Shown here one piece after another: positions 8,266-17,018 of a DNA stretch of 64,000 nt. Origin of the DNA: Nocardia abscessus (GTDB lineage: Bacteria > Actinomycetota > Actinomycetes > Mycobacteriales > Mycobacteriaceae). How positions within the stretch are numbered: the first letter of the stretch is position 1; every line of letters starts with the position of its first letter. The stretch is from the NCBI RefSeq assembly GCF_015477775.1, contig NZ_JADLQO010000017.1, forward strand, positions 1 to 64,000. The letters run 5' to 3'. The notes beneath the pieces are model-generated. The model saw only the letters and a program-made list of their open reading frames with translations, had not been told where the DNA came from and searched no databases. The position numbers and the translations under genes were made by a program.

Positions 8266-8856
8266 TTACCTTCCGGCCGGGGCGGAGCGAGAACCGTCCG
8301 CGTCGAGCCCCTGCGTGCGGCGGAACGAGATGTGGCGATGCCCGAAGAAGCTCGCGCCCGCCACCAGCGCCATCACCGCGACCGCCGACGGAATGCTCGG
8401 CAGGTGCAGGACCGACACACCCAGCTGGAGCAGCACCATGTTCAGCGCCAGCCCGCCGGAGTTCACCCCGACGAACGCGACGAAATCCCGGACCAGACGC
8501 CCGCGCACGCGGAACACGAGGGTGCGGTGCAGGACGAACGCCACTACCACGCTGATGCTGTAAGCCAGGGCGGGCGCAGCGGCGGCCGGCGCCCGATCGC
8601 CGAGCACCGCCAGCCAGGTCACCGTCAAGGCCATCCCGAGGCCGGTGTTGACCATGCCCACGATGGCGAACGCGATCTCCTGGCGGCGCACCAATCGCAG
8701 CAGCGGACCGGGGTCGGCGGGCGGAAGGTTCGACTGCTCTCCGGCATCCGGCCAGGGAATGGGAGCCGCGCTCCCCTCGCTCGCGGAGCCGGAGCACCAC
8801 ACTTGCGCCCCGTCCGACGTCGGCGCGTCTCCTCGATCCGCCGCGCCGCCGCTCAT
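8266..8856 (-). CDS. GtrA family membrane protein, copy 1
   Basis: 196 residues; four membrane helices occupy roughly residues 60-185 after a hydrophilic N-terminal tail. The blocks EIAFAIVGMVNTGLGMALTV and FVLHRTLVFRVRG are classic GtrA. Family members help move polyprenyl-phosphate sugars across the membrane or partner glycosyltransferases. The ATG at 8856 overlaps the stop of the large membrane glycosyltransferase (ATGA). A second, closely related GtrA gene lies at 11168-11659 in the same arrangement. Confidence 0.88.
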   Translation of the reverse strand: MSGGAADRGDAPTSDGAQVWCSGSASEGSAAPIPWPDAGEQSNLPPADPGPLLRLVRRQEIAFAIVGMVNTGLGMALTVTWLAVLGDRAPAAAAPALAYSISVVVAFVLHRTLVFRVRGRLVRDFVAFVGVNSGGLALNMVLLQLGVSVLHLPSIPSAVAVMALVAGASFFGHRHISFRRTQGLDADGSRSAPAGR

Positions 8857-11096
8857 CGGACGGCGTCGGCCAGGTCGGTCTCCGCCGTCTCGGGTGCTGA
8901 CGGCTGGTCGGTCACCTCGACCGGTCGATCCTCCCGGCGCCTGCCGCGCAGGTACGCCCATTCCAGCAGACCGATGCCCAGCAGTCCCAGCAGTGCCGCG
9001 GCGACGCCGATCCGCCATCCCGGCGGCTGCCAGGAAAGCACCAGCTCGCCGGAGGAACCGGGCGGAAGATCAACGGCCACAAAAGTTTTCGACACCAGGG
9101 TGGACGGGATTTCGCGGCCGTCCAGCGTCGCCCGATAGCCCGGCCAGCCGAGCCGGGCGAACACGATCCGCCCACCGTCCGGAGAACTCACCCGCACCCG
9201 GCTGGCCGTGTCCGATTCGGCGACCGATGTGGCCGTCACGCCCTGGGTAGCCGCGACCCGGCCGTCCCGGCTCGAGATCAGCCCGTCGGTGCGTTCCAGC
9301 ACCGAGATGTACTTTTCGTGCCCCGGATAGTCGACCCAGCGCCAGCCGGAGGGGGCGGGCTGGTCGCGGGCGTCCGGGTACAGCGCGCGATGCAGCACGA
9401 CCCGGTCGACCTTCATCAGGTCGACGATGGTCCGGCCGGTGGTGGGCTCGGTCGTGAAGGCGCGCCGGTAGGCATCGGGGCACACGCTGGTGTCCCAGCG
9501 CATGCACAGCGTCTCGCCGAACCAGTAGTGCCCGTTGGGGGTGTATCCGCTGACGTAGGTCAGCTCGAGATTCTTCGCGTAGTTGCCGAATACCAGCGAT
9601 CCGTACGCGCCGGACAGATTCCGTTCCTGCGGCGGGATGAGCATACGGTCGCCGAGCTGGAGCGTGGTGCCGGAGAAATCGGGGAACGCGGCCTTCATCT
9701 CCGCGCGGTTCTCCGGCAGATGCCAGCCCATCGGCGTCGGCTGCGCGCCCCAGACCTGGAGGTAGGCGATCGGGGAGACCGAAACGACGATCAGCGCGCA
9801 GGCGGCGAACGCGCCGCGGCTGCGCCCGAGCCATACCGCGACGGCGCCGAGCGCGGCCACCCCCAGCGCCGCGACGACGTGCCCGGTCACCTCCTGCGGC
9901 GCGGCCGAGAACGACCGCGCCCACAACAGACCGATCAGCACCGCGGCCGCGATGCCGCGCCGCCGCCGGTCCTGGACGGTCGCGAAGCGGCCGAGCAGCA
10001 CGCACACCAGCACCAGCAGACCCAGCGCGACCATCGGCAGCACCCGGGCAGGCCAGCGCAACGGGCCGATCGCGCCGGGACCAGCGGTCCACATCAGCGC
10101 CATCACCGCGAACAGCGCGGGCGCGACGAACTCACGCGCCGAGCCGAGCGCCTTGCGCCAATCGACGAAGGCCAGCGCCGGAACCAGGAACCAGGCGATG
10201 TAGACCACCGGCATCGGCTGCACATAGCCCCACCAGGAACTGAACGCGGGCAGCGTGCTGGGCAGGCTGGCGTTCAGCGACTCCGACCACGGCACCGTGA
10301 GGAACTGGTCGTTGTTGATCTGCGCGGTGCCGCGCCAGGTCACCTTCGCCGACAGCATGCTCGGCAGGTAGGTGGCCAAGCCGGCCAGCGCCGCACACGC
10401 GGCGACCGTGAGCAGGCGCAGTGACGGCCGCCACGCCTTCTGATGGACGAGTTCGCCGACCGCGACGGCGGCCACCATCAGTCCGGCCTCGACCGCGGGA
10501 AAGATGTACTGCACCGAGATGGCCAGATACAAGAAGACGAAGGTGGGGATCGGCCCGCTGCGCCCGCGGGAGTAGCGCACTGCGGAGGCCCACGCGTGGG
10601 CCATCCAGGCGGTGCCGGTGAACGCGGTCATCCAGCTGGCCTCGTCGAAGAACAGCAGCCATCCGGTGAACGGCATGGCGACGCCTGCCACCGCCGCCCA
10701 GGGCGCCTTCGCCCCGTAGGCCAGGCAGATCCGGTAGACGCCGAGCGCGAGGATGATCGCGAAGATCAGCTTGACCACCGTGGCGTACAGCGCGAGGTTG
10801 CCGACCGACGGCGCGATCAGATCGATCAGCAGCTGCGGTGGATTGAGCAACCCTGCTTCTTCGATGGTGTAGTTGCCCGCCATCCAGTGCTCGGGAACGA
10901 GTGTGGGAAATCGTCCCTCGCGCAGGGACCGACCGAGCATCACCCACAGCGGCGCGTACTGCGATTCGGTGTCGTCGGTATAGAAATGCCGGACGTTGGC
11001 GAATAGAACCGCACCGTATCCCGCGACCACTCCGAGCGCCGCGATGACGCCCCAGGTGAAGACTTCGCGCGAAGGAAAGGTTCTACGTTCGGCCAC
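8853..11096 (-). CDS. Large YfhO-like membrane glycosyltransferase, copy 1
   Basis: 747 residues with about 12 predicted membrane segments in the first 440 residues. The early loop has a DDTESQY motif, which fits the acidic catalytic pair in the first external loop of GT-C enzymes. A soluble extracellular part (about 450-690) and a final membrane helix follow. GT-C enzymes transfer sugars from polyprenyl-phosphate donors on the outer membrane face. It is coupled to the downstream GtrA gene. The neighbouring paralogue at 11656-13923 is similar along its whole length, and one stretch is identical at the DNA level. Confidence 0.82.
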   Translation of the reverse strand: MAERRTFPSREVFTWGVIAALGVVAGYGAVLFANVRHFYTDDTESQYAPLWVMLGRSLREGRFPTLVPEHWMAGNYTIEEAGLLNPPQLLIDLIAPSVGNLALYATVVKLIFAIILALGVYRICLAYGAKAPWAAVAGVAMPFTGWLLFFDEASWMTAFTGTAWMAHAWASAVRYSRGRSGPIPTFVFLYLAISVQYIFPAVEAGLMVAAVAVGELVHQKAWRPSLRLLTVAACAALAGLATYLPSMLSAKVTWRGTAQINNDQFLTVPWSESLNASLPSTLPAFSSWWGYVQPMPVVYIAWFLVPALAFVDWRKALGSAREFVAPALFAVMALMWTAGPGAIGPLRWPARVLPMVALGLLVLVCVLLGRFATVQDRRRRGIAAAVLIGLLWARSFSAAPQEVTGHVVAALGVAALGAVAVWLGRSRGAFAACALIVVSVSPIAYLQVWGAQPTPMGWHLPENRAEMKAAFPDFSGTTLQLGDRMLIPPQERNLSGAYGSLVFGNYAKNLELTYVSGYTPNGHYWFGETLCMRWDTSVCPDAYRRAFTTEPTTGRTIVDLMKVDRVVLHRALYPDARDQPAPSGWRWVDYPGHEKYISVLERTDGLISSRDGRVAATQGVTATSVAESDTASRVRVSSPDGGRIVFARLGWPGYRATLDGREIPSTLVSKTFVAVDLPPGSSGELVLSWQPPGWRIGVAAALLGLLGIGLLEWAYLRGRRREDRPVEVTDQPSAPETAETDLADAVR
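10270..10358. repeat. 89-bp identical segment shared by the two membrane glycosyltransferase genes (copy A)
   Basis: This coding stretch is base-for-base identical to 13067-13155. It encodes the loop with SAKVTWRGTAQINNDQF. Flanking coding sequence has diverged, so the identity points to recent gene conversion or strong constraint within an older duplication. Confidence 0.85.
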
Positions 11097-11167
11097 GAGT
11101 CACAGACCCTACCTCCAACTCGGCGCCGTTCCGGCAAGCCAGTGCCGAGCCGCCGTCCGGGAAACCG

Positions 11168-11659
11168 CTACCCGGCCGTGCTCGCGGGGCGCGCCTCCGG
11201 CCCGCGGCGGAAGGAGATGTAGCGGTGGCCGAAGAAACTGGCGACCGCGACCAGGCCCATCACCACGACGGCCGACGGAATCCGTGGCAGGTGCAGCACC
11301 GAGACCGCCAGCGACAGCAGCACGGTGTTCATCAGCAGCCCGCCGGAATTCACGACGACGAAGCCCGCGAAGTCGCGCAGTACCCGGCCGCGGACCCGGA
11401 ACACGAGGGTCCGGTGCAGGACGAAAGCGATGACGATGCCCACGGCGTAGGCCAGCACGACCGCGACGGCGGGCGGCCACGCGTCGCCGAGCACCGCCAG
11501 CCACACCACGGTCAGCCCGATGCCGAGCAGGGTGTTGCACGCCCCGACCACAGCGAACGCGATCTCTTGTCGGCGCACCACCCGCACCAGAAGCCCCGCA
11601 GCGGGCCCGTCGCTCATCGCGTCGGCATCCGCGGCGACCGCACGCGCGTTCGTCTTCAC
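11168..11659 (-). CDS. GtrA family membrane protein, copy 2
   Basis: 163 residues and four membrane helices, with EIAFAVVGACNTLLGIGLTV and FVLHRTLVFRVRG. It closely resembles the GtrA at 8266-8856 but has a shorter N-terminal tail. GTG at 11659 overlaps the stop of the upstream glycosyltransferase gene (GTGA); an internal ATG 14 codons later is possible. It is followed 71 bases later by copy 1 of the glycosyltransferase, so all genes from 13923 down to 8025 may be one transcript. Confidence 0.87.
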   Translation of the reverse strand: MKTNARAVAADADAMSDGPAAGLLVRVVRRQEIAFAVVGACNTLLGIGLTVVWLAVLGDAWPPAVAVVLAYAVGIVIAFVLHRTLVFRVRGRVLRDFAGFVVVNSGGLLMNTVLLSLAVSVLHLPRIPSAVVVMGLVAVASFFGHRYISFRRGPEARPASTAG

Positions 11660-13923
11660 GAGACGACGTCCGCCAGCTCGCGATCCGGCTCGGCGCGCTC
11701 GTCGTCGCCGGACTCCTCCGGCTCGTCGCGACGCCGGGACCGCACATGGAGCCATTGCAGGACGCCGATGCCGAGCACACCCGCCACGGCGGTCGCGAGA
11801 CCGATCTTCCAGCCGGGCGGCCGCCAGGTCAGCACGAGTTCGGCGTTCTGGGTGCCCGCGGGAACATCGACGGCGACGAACGACTTGGCGACCGTCGTGA
11901 TCGGAATCGACTTGCCGTTCAACGTGACTCGATATCCGGGCCAGCCCAGCCGGGCGAACACGACCCGGCCGCCTTCGGCCGAGGACACCCGCACCCGGCT
12001 GGTGGTGTCGGTTTCGGAGATCGAGGTCGCGCTCACCTTCTCGGCATCGGTCACGCGGCCGTTCACCGTCGAGATGGGTCCGTTCACGCGTTCCAGCACC
12101 GCGATGTAGCGCTCGTGCCCGGGGTAGTCGACCCACTTCCAACCCTCGGGCGCAGGCTGACCGGGCGCGTCGGGGAACAGCGCCCGCTGCACCACCACAC
12201 GGTCCAGATTCATCAGATCGACCAGCGGCCGCCCTGTGGTCGGCTCCGGCGCGAACATCCGCCGGTAGGCGTCCGGGCAGACGCTGCCGTCCCAGCGCAT
12301 GCACAGCATCTCGCCGAAGTAGAAATGGCCGCTCGGGGTGTAACCGTTGACGTAATCCAGTTCGAGTCCCCGGGCATAGTTTCCGAAGACGAGCGAGCCG
12401 TAGGCGCCCTCGATGCTCTTGTCCTGCGGCTGCAACAGTCCGCGATCGCCCAGCTGGATGGTGTTGCCCGCGAAATCCGGGAACGCCGTCTTCGCCACGG
12501 AACGCTTCGCGGGCAGGTTCCACGACATCGGAGTGGGTTGCGCTGCCTCGACCTGGAAATAGGCGATCGGGAACATCGCGACGATGGTCAGCGCGCACGC
12601 CGCCGCGGTCCCCTTGGTGCGCCCGAGCCACACCGCTCCCGCCGCCAGCGCGCCCAGTGCCAGCGCCGCGATCACGTGCCAGATCGCGTCGTGCGGGTCG
12701 GCGGAGAACGAGCGCACCCACAGCAGCAGGATCAGCACGCCCGCCGCGATGCCGCGGTTCTTCGGGTCGCGCACCGTCCCGTAGCGGCCCAGCAGCACGC
12801 ATACCAGCACGAGCAGGCCGATGGCCAGCATCGGCAGCACACGCGCGGGCCAGCGCAGCGGGCCGACCGAACCCGGGCCCGCGGTCCACATCAGCATCAT
12901 GATCGCGAAGATCGCGACCGCGCTCAGTTCCCGCCATGCCTCCCTGGCACGGCGCCAGTCGATGAACGCCAGGGCGGGAATCAGGAACCACGCGATGTAG
13001 GTGACCGGCAGCGGCTGCACGTAACCCCACCACGAACTGAACGCGGGCAGCGAACTGGGCAGGCTCGCGTTCAGCGACTCCGACCACGGCACCGTGAGGA
13101 ACTGGTCGTTGTTGATCTGCGCGGTGCCGCGCCAGGTCACCTTCGCCGACAGCATCGACGGCAAGAAGGTCAGCAGGCCCGCCAGGCCCGCGCAGCCCGC
13201 CGCGAGGGTCAGCCGGAGCACCGGCTGCCACTTGCGCTGATACACGAGCTCGCCCACGGCCACCGCCAGCAGCATCAGCACCGCTTCGACCGCGGGGAAG
13301 ATGTACTGCGTCGAGATGGTCAGGTACAGGTAGACGAAGACCGGGATCGGCCCGCCGAGCCCTCGCGTGTAGCGCACCGAGGCCGCCCAGGCGTGCACCA
13401 TCCAGGCGGTGCCGGTGAGCGCGGTCATCCAGCTGGCTTCGTCGAAGAAAAGGAAGAAACCCGTCAGCGGCAGCGCGATACCCGCGACCGCCGACCAGGC
13501 CGGCCGCCCACCGTAGACCAGGCAGATCCGGTAGACGCCGAGCGCGGCGATGATCGAGAAGATCAGTTTCACGACGGTGGCGTACAGCGCGACGTTGTCC
13601 ACCGAGGGAGCGATCAGATCGATCAGCAACTGCGGCGGGTTGAACAGGCCCGCGTCGTCCATCGTGTTGTTGCCCGCCATCCACTGCTCGGGCACCATGA
13701 CCGGGAACTCGCCCGCGCGCAGCGCACGGCCGAGGCCGACCCACAGCGAGGTGTACTGGGACTCGGTGTCGTCGGTGAAGAAATGCCGGGCGTTGGCGAG
13801 CAGGACAGCGAGGTAACCCGCGACCACTCCGAGCGCGGTGATGACCCCCCACCGGTAGACATCTCGCCGCGAATAGACATCCGGCCGCGAGCCGGGCACT
13901 GCACTGTCCGTCACGAGTTCCAA
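11656..13923 (-). CDS. Large YfhO-like membrane glycosyltransferase, copy 2
   Basis: 755 residues, co-linear with copy 1: about 12 membrane helices, the DDTESQY loop near residue 54, a soluble domain with GYTPSGHFYFGEMLCMRWD, and a C-terminal helix followed by an acidic tail. Probably a GT-C type enzyme acting on the outer membrane face. ATG at 13923; a GTG three codons later is an alternative start. With its GtrA gene it forms one of two tandem modules. Acceptor and sugar are unknown; nocardial arabinogalactan or lipoglycan is a reasonable guess. Confidence 0.82.
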   Translation of the reverse strand: MELVTDSAVPGSRPDVYSRRDVYRWGVITALGVVAGYLAVLLANARHFFTDDTESQYTSLWVGLGRALRAGEFPVMVPEQWMAGNNTMDDAGLFNPPQLLIDLIAPSVDNVALYATVVKLIFSIIAALGVYRICLVYGGRPAWSAVAGIALPLTGFFLFFDEASWMTALTGTAWMVHAWAASVRYTRGLGGPIPVFVYLYLTISTQYIFPAVEAVLMLLAVAVGELVYQRKWQPVLRLTLAAGCAGLAGLLTFLPSMLSAKVTWRGTAQINNDQFLTVPWSESLNASLPSSLPAFSSWWGYVQPLPVTYIAWFLIPALAFIDWRRAREAWRELSAVAIFAIMMLMWTAGPGSVGPLRWPARVLPMLAIGLLVLVCVLLGRYGTVRDPKNRGIAAGVLILLLWVRSFSADPHDAIWHVIAALALGALAAGAVWLGRTKGTAAACALTIVAMFPIAYFQVEAAQPTPMSWNLPAKRSVAKTAFPDFAGNTIQLGDRGLLQPQDKSIEGAYGSLVFGNYARGLELDYVNGYTPSGHFYFGEMLCMRWDGSVCPDAYRRMFAPEPTTGRPLVDLMNLDRVVVQRALFPDAPGQPAPEGWKWVDYPGHERYIAVLERVNGPISTVNGRVTDAEKVSATSISETDTTSRVRVSSAEGGRVVFARLGWPGYRVTLNGKSIPITTVAKSFVAVDVPAGTQNAELVLTWRPPGWKIGLATAVAGVLGIGVLQWLHVRSRRRDEPEESGDDERAEPDRELADVVS
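13067..13155. repeat. 89-bp identical segment shared by the two membrane glycosyltransferase genes (copy B)
   Basis: Second copy of the segment at 10270-10358, in the same reading frame and at the matching place in the paralogous gene. Confidence 0.85.
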
Positions 13924-14096
13924 ACCCTACAGGGCGGCCCTCCGCTTGGCATCGGTCGCGGACGCCACCAAGATGAGGGCATGATCAGCTGCTCCGGTGG
14001 CCGCGTATCGCCCCGTGCTAGAGTCCACAGCGGTTCGGGCTCTGCAGTCCTGCAACGAGTACCGGCACGCACCGTCATCGAAAGTCGATCCAGCTG

Positions 14097-15197
14097 ATGC
14101 CGATTCCCTCCGCCCGCACATTCCGTTCCGGCGCCTCCGCGACGAACGGTGATCCGGCACGGCCCGGCGTCGACCGGCCGCACACGGTGTCGGTGGTGGT
14201 GCCGGTGTACCGGGGCGAGGACACGATCGCGGGTCTGGTCGCCGAGCTGCACGATCTCACGCGTCCCGTCGAGACTCCCGGCGGCACCGCGTTCACCGTC
14301 GCCGAGATCATCCTGGTGCACGACCACGGCCCCGACCGTTCCGACGTGGTACTGCAGGAACTGCAGCGGACCTATCCCGCGGTGCGCACCGTCTGGCTCA
14401 GCCGCAATTTCGGCCAGGACGCCGCGACGATCGCCGGGATGTCGGTCGCGGCCGGTGACTGGATCGTCACCATGGACGAGGACGGCCAGCACGATCCCCG
14501 TTTCATCAGCACGTTCCTGGACACCGCGCTGGCGCAGCGCGCCGACCTGGTGTACTCCAAGCCGAGCAACACCCGGCCGCACGGATTCCTGCGCAATCTG
14601 ACCTCGCGCGGAGCCAAGCTGGTGCTCGCGACGCTGTTCGCGTTCCCGGACTCCACCCGGTTCGAAAGCTACCGGCTGATCCGCGGCGACATCGGCAGGC
14701 AGCTCGCCGAGGTCGCCTCCAACGGCGTCTACCTGGATGTCGCGCTGACCTGGGTGGTCGGCGCCGTCGCCCAGGCCCCGGTGGTGTTGCGCGCCGAGGG
14801 CAGGGAGGAGTCCGGTTACAACTACCGCCGCCTGTTCTCGCTGTTCTGGAAAATGGTGCTGTGCAGCGGCACGCGCGGACTGCGGCTGGTGAGCATGCTC
14901 GGCGTCACGCTGGCGCTCGCCGGCGTGGTGATGGCCGCGATCGTCGTGTTCGAAGCGCTGACCACCGACGGCTGGGCGCCCGAAGGCTGGGCCTCCACCA
15001 TCGTGGTGCTGCTGCTGTGCTCCGGTGCGGTGCTGTTCTCCCTCGGGCTCATCGCCGAGTACTTGGGCGTCGCCTTGCACATCCTGGTGGGCAAACCGCT
15101 CTACCTCACCGTCGAGACGCCGACCCCGCGTCCGGCCGATACTTCGCCACTGACCGCCGCAACCGCCAGCAGGGGGACCGACCGGGTTGAGCACTGA
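14097..15197 (+). CDS. Family 2 glycosyltransferase with C-terminal membrane helices (polyprenyl-phosphate glycosyltransferase)
   Basis: 366 residues. The GT-A fold starts near residue 31 (VSVVVPVYRG); the metal-binding block MDEDGQHDP is near residues 125-133. Two membrane helices lie around residues 265-330. This layout matches DPM1/GtrB/ArnC-like enzymes that load a sugar from a nucleotide donor onto polyprenyl phosphate at the inner membrane face. It is divergent from the membrane glycosyltransferase/GtrA genes, whose products would use such a lipid-linked sugar. The 3' end overlaps the aminotransferase gene by 11 bases. Confidence 0.88.
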   Translation: MPIPSARTFRSGASATNGDPARPGVDRPHTVSVVVPVYRGEDTIAGLVAELHDLTRPVETPGGTAFTVAEIILVHDHGPDRSDVVLQELQRTYPAVRTVWLSRNFGQDAATIAGMSVAAGDWIVTMDEDGQHDPRFISTFLDTALAQRADLVYSKPSNTRPHGFLRNLTSRGAKLVLATLFAFPDSTRFESYRLIRGDIGRQLAEVASNGVYLDVALTWVVGAVAQAPVVLRAEGREESGYNYRRLFSLFWKMVLCSGTRGLRLVSMLGVTLALAGVVMAAIVVFEALTTDGWAPEGWASTIVVLLLCSGAVLFSLGLIAEYLGVALHILVGKPLYLTVETPTPRPADTSPLTAATASRGTDRVEH

Positions 15198-16326
15198 CCG
15201 CGTCATCTTCAGCCGCCCGTTCCGGGCGCGCCGGGAACTTGCGAACCTGGAGGCCGTGCTGGCCTCCGATCACAGCCACGGCGACGGCCAGTTCACCGCG
15301 GCGGCCACCGCGAAGCTGAAGGCGATCACGGGCGCGCCGCACGCCCTGCTCACCACCTCGTGCACCTCTGCGCTGGAGATGGCCGGCCTGCTGCTCGAGC
15401 TGGGCCCCGACGACGAAGTGATCGTGCCCAGCTTCGCCTTCACCTCCACCGCCACCTCGATGGCCCTGCGTGGCGCCACCTGTGTCTTCGCCGACATCGA
15501 TCCGGCCACCGGAAACCTGGACCCGGAGTCGGTGGCCGCCGTGCTCACCGAGCGGACGAAGGCCGTGGTCGTCATCCACTACGGCGGCGTCGCCGCGGAC
15601 ATGGCCGGACTGCTGGCCTTGGCGAACGCGCACGGTTTCGCCGTCGTCGAGGACAACGCGCACGGACTCGGCGGCACCTGGCGCGGCAGGCAGCTGGGCA
15701 CCATCGGCTCGATGGGCACGCTCAGCTTCCACGACACCAAGAACGTGCACTGCGGCGAGGGCGGCGCGCTGCTGCTCACCGACGAGATCCTGATGGCGCG
15801 CGCGGAGATCATCCGGGAGAAGGGCACCGACCGTGCCCGGTTCCTACGCGGGGCCGTGGACAAGTATTCCTGGCAGGACATCGGCTCCAGCTATCTGCCC
15901 AGCGAGCTGAACGCGGCCGTGCTCGACGCGCAACTGGACGAGTTCGACACCATCCAGGCCGGTCGGCACCGGGTCTGGGACGCCTACGCCGCCGCCCTGC
16001 CGGACTGGGCCGAGCGCAACGACGTGCGCCTGATGTCCGTACCGGCCGATCGCGGGCACACCGCGCACCTGTACTACCTGCGCACCCCGACCGAGCGCCG
16101 CCGCGACGACCTCATCGCGCACCTGGCCGCCCAGGGCATCTCCGCGCCGTTCCACTACATTCCGCTGGATTCCAGCCCGGCCGGCTTCAAGCTGGGCCGC
16201 ACACCGCGGCCGTGCGCGCGCAGCGCTGAGTTCTCCGGAACCGTCGTCCGCCTGCCGCTCTGGCCGGATCTCAGCGACGCGCAGGTTGCGCGCGTGGTCG
16301 ACGCGGTCACCGCGTTCACCGTGTGA
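15187..16326 (+). CDS. DegT/DnrJ/EryC1 sugar aminotransferase (WecE/RffA-like)
   Basis: PLP enzyme of 379 residues that probably adds an amino group to a nucleotide-linked 4-keto or 3-keto sugar. The PLP-lysine sits in SFHDTKNVHCGEGG (near residue 182), and FHYIPLDSSP near the end matches RffA-type dTDP-4-amino-4,6-dideoxygalactose transaminases. The start is TTG at 15187 inside the previous gene, with AGGGGG upstream. The 11-bp overlap with the glycosyltransferase gene suggests that the sugar loaded on polyprenyl phosphate is an amino sugar. Exact substrate is not shown by the sequence. Confidence 0.88.
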   Translation: MSTDRVIFSRPFRARRELANLEAVLASDHSHGDGQFTAAATAKLKAITGAPHALLTTSCTSALEMAGLLLELGPDDEVIVPSFAFTSTATSMALRGATCVFADIDPATGNLDPESVAAVLTERTKAVVVIHYGGVAADMAGLLALANAHGFAVVEDNAHGLGGTWRGRQLGTIGSMGTLSFHDTKNVHCGEGGALLLTDEILMARAEIIREKGTDRARFLRGAVDKYSWQDIGSSYLPSELNAAVLDAQLDEFDTIQAGRHRVWDAYAAALPDWAERNDVRLMSVPADRGHTAHLYYLRTPTERRRDDLIAHLAAQGISAPFHYIPLDSSPAGFKLGRTPRPCARSAEFSGTVVRLPLWPDLSDAQVARVVDAVTAFTV

Positions 16327-16362
16327 CCGTGCCCTCGCATCCCGCGACGACGGCCACCGGCG

Positions 16363-16968
16363 TCACGCGGTGAGCACGTAGAGCTTCTCCCGGCCGCCCG
16401 CGATGAGGGACTGGCGGGCCACCCGTGGTTCGTACGCGGTGAAGAGCGCGTCCAGGGTCCGCTCCGTGAAGCGGTGCGCCTGCTCGCCGTCGCCCGCGTC
16501 GGTGAACCGCTTGCCGATCGTGGCTAGCAGCGGGTTGTCGCTGGTCGCCAGGTTGCGGATCGGCTCGGCGACGATCACCTGCCGGGTGGCGGCGGCGAGC
16601 ATCCGATCGATGAGGGGCTGCGGCTCGGGGAGGAAGTGGTAGAGGCTGGCCTGCATGATGACGTAGTCGGCGGTCGGCAGCGCGTCCTCGGCACGCAAGT
16701 TCCAGACTTCGCCGCGCCCGCCCGCTTCGTTCACCCGCGCGACGAAGCGCTCGTTGAGATCGAGCCCGGTGTAGTCGACCGCCTTGTGACGCAGATAGCG
16801 GGTGTACAGCGTGGCCGGTCCGCAGCACAGGTCGACAACGCTCGCCCCCTGCGGGACGAGTTCCGCGATAGCGCGATACCGAGCCGTGTAGTGCTTGCCG
16901 TACAACCCACGCATCAGGACCTCGTAGACGGTCCCGTTGCGGTAAATGAGGCTCGTTCGCACAGACAC
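16363..16968 (-). CDS. Class I SAM-dependent methyltransferase, substrate unknown
   Basis: 201 residues. SAM motif I is VVDLCCGPATLY (about 44-55), the acidic ribose contact is in YTGLDLN, and ASLYHFLPEP is a typical post-motif region. GTG start at 16968. It is convergent with the aminotransferase gene and tandem to the acyl-CoA synthetase gene upstream, with a 50-bp gap. It may act on sugars or lipids made by the neighbours, but nothing in the sequence fixes the substrate. Confidence 0.8.
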   Translation of the reverse strand: MSVRTSLIYRNGTVYEVLMRGLYGKHYTARYRAIAELVPQGASVVDLCCGPATLYTRYLRHKAVDYTGLDLNERFVARVNEAGGRGEVWNLRAEDALPTADYVIMQASLYHFLPEPQPLIDRMLAAATRQVIVAEPIRNLATSDNPLLATIGKRFTDAGDGEQAHRFTERTLDALFTAYEPRVARQSLIAGGREKLYVLTA

Positions 16969-17018
16969 TCACTATGCCATCGGTCGGTGAATCCGGCGCT
17001 TCGGCAACATGAATCGAG

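Noticed and set aside
11168..13852. 894-codon minus-strand frame
   Set aside because: Only its last 163 residues are a real gene (GtrA copy 2); the rest is an out-of-frame reading of the upstream glycosyltransferase gene.
11746..14097. 783-codon plus-strand open frame
   Set aside because: Antisense to the second membrane glycosyltransferase; no recognisable domain.
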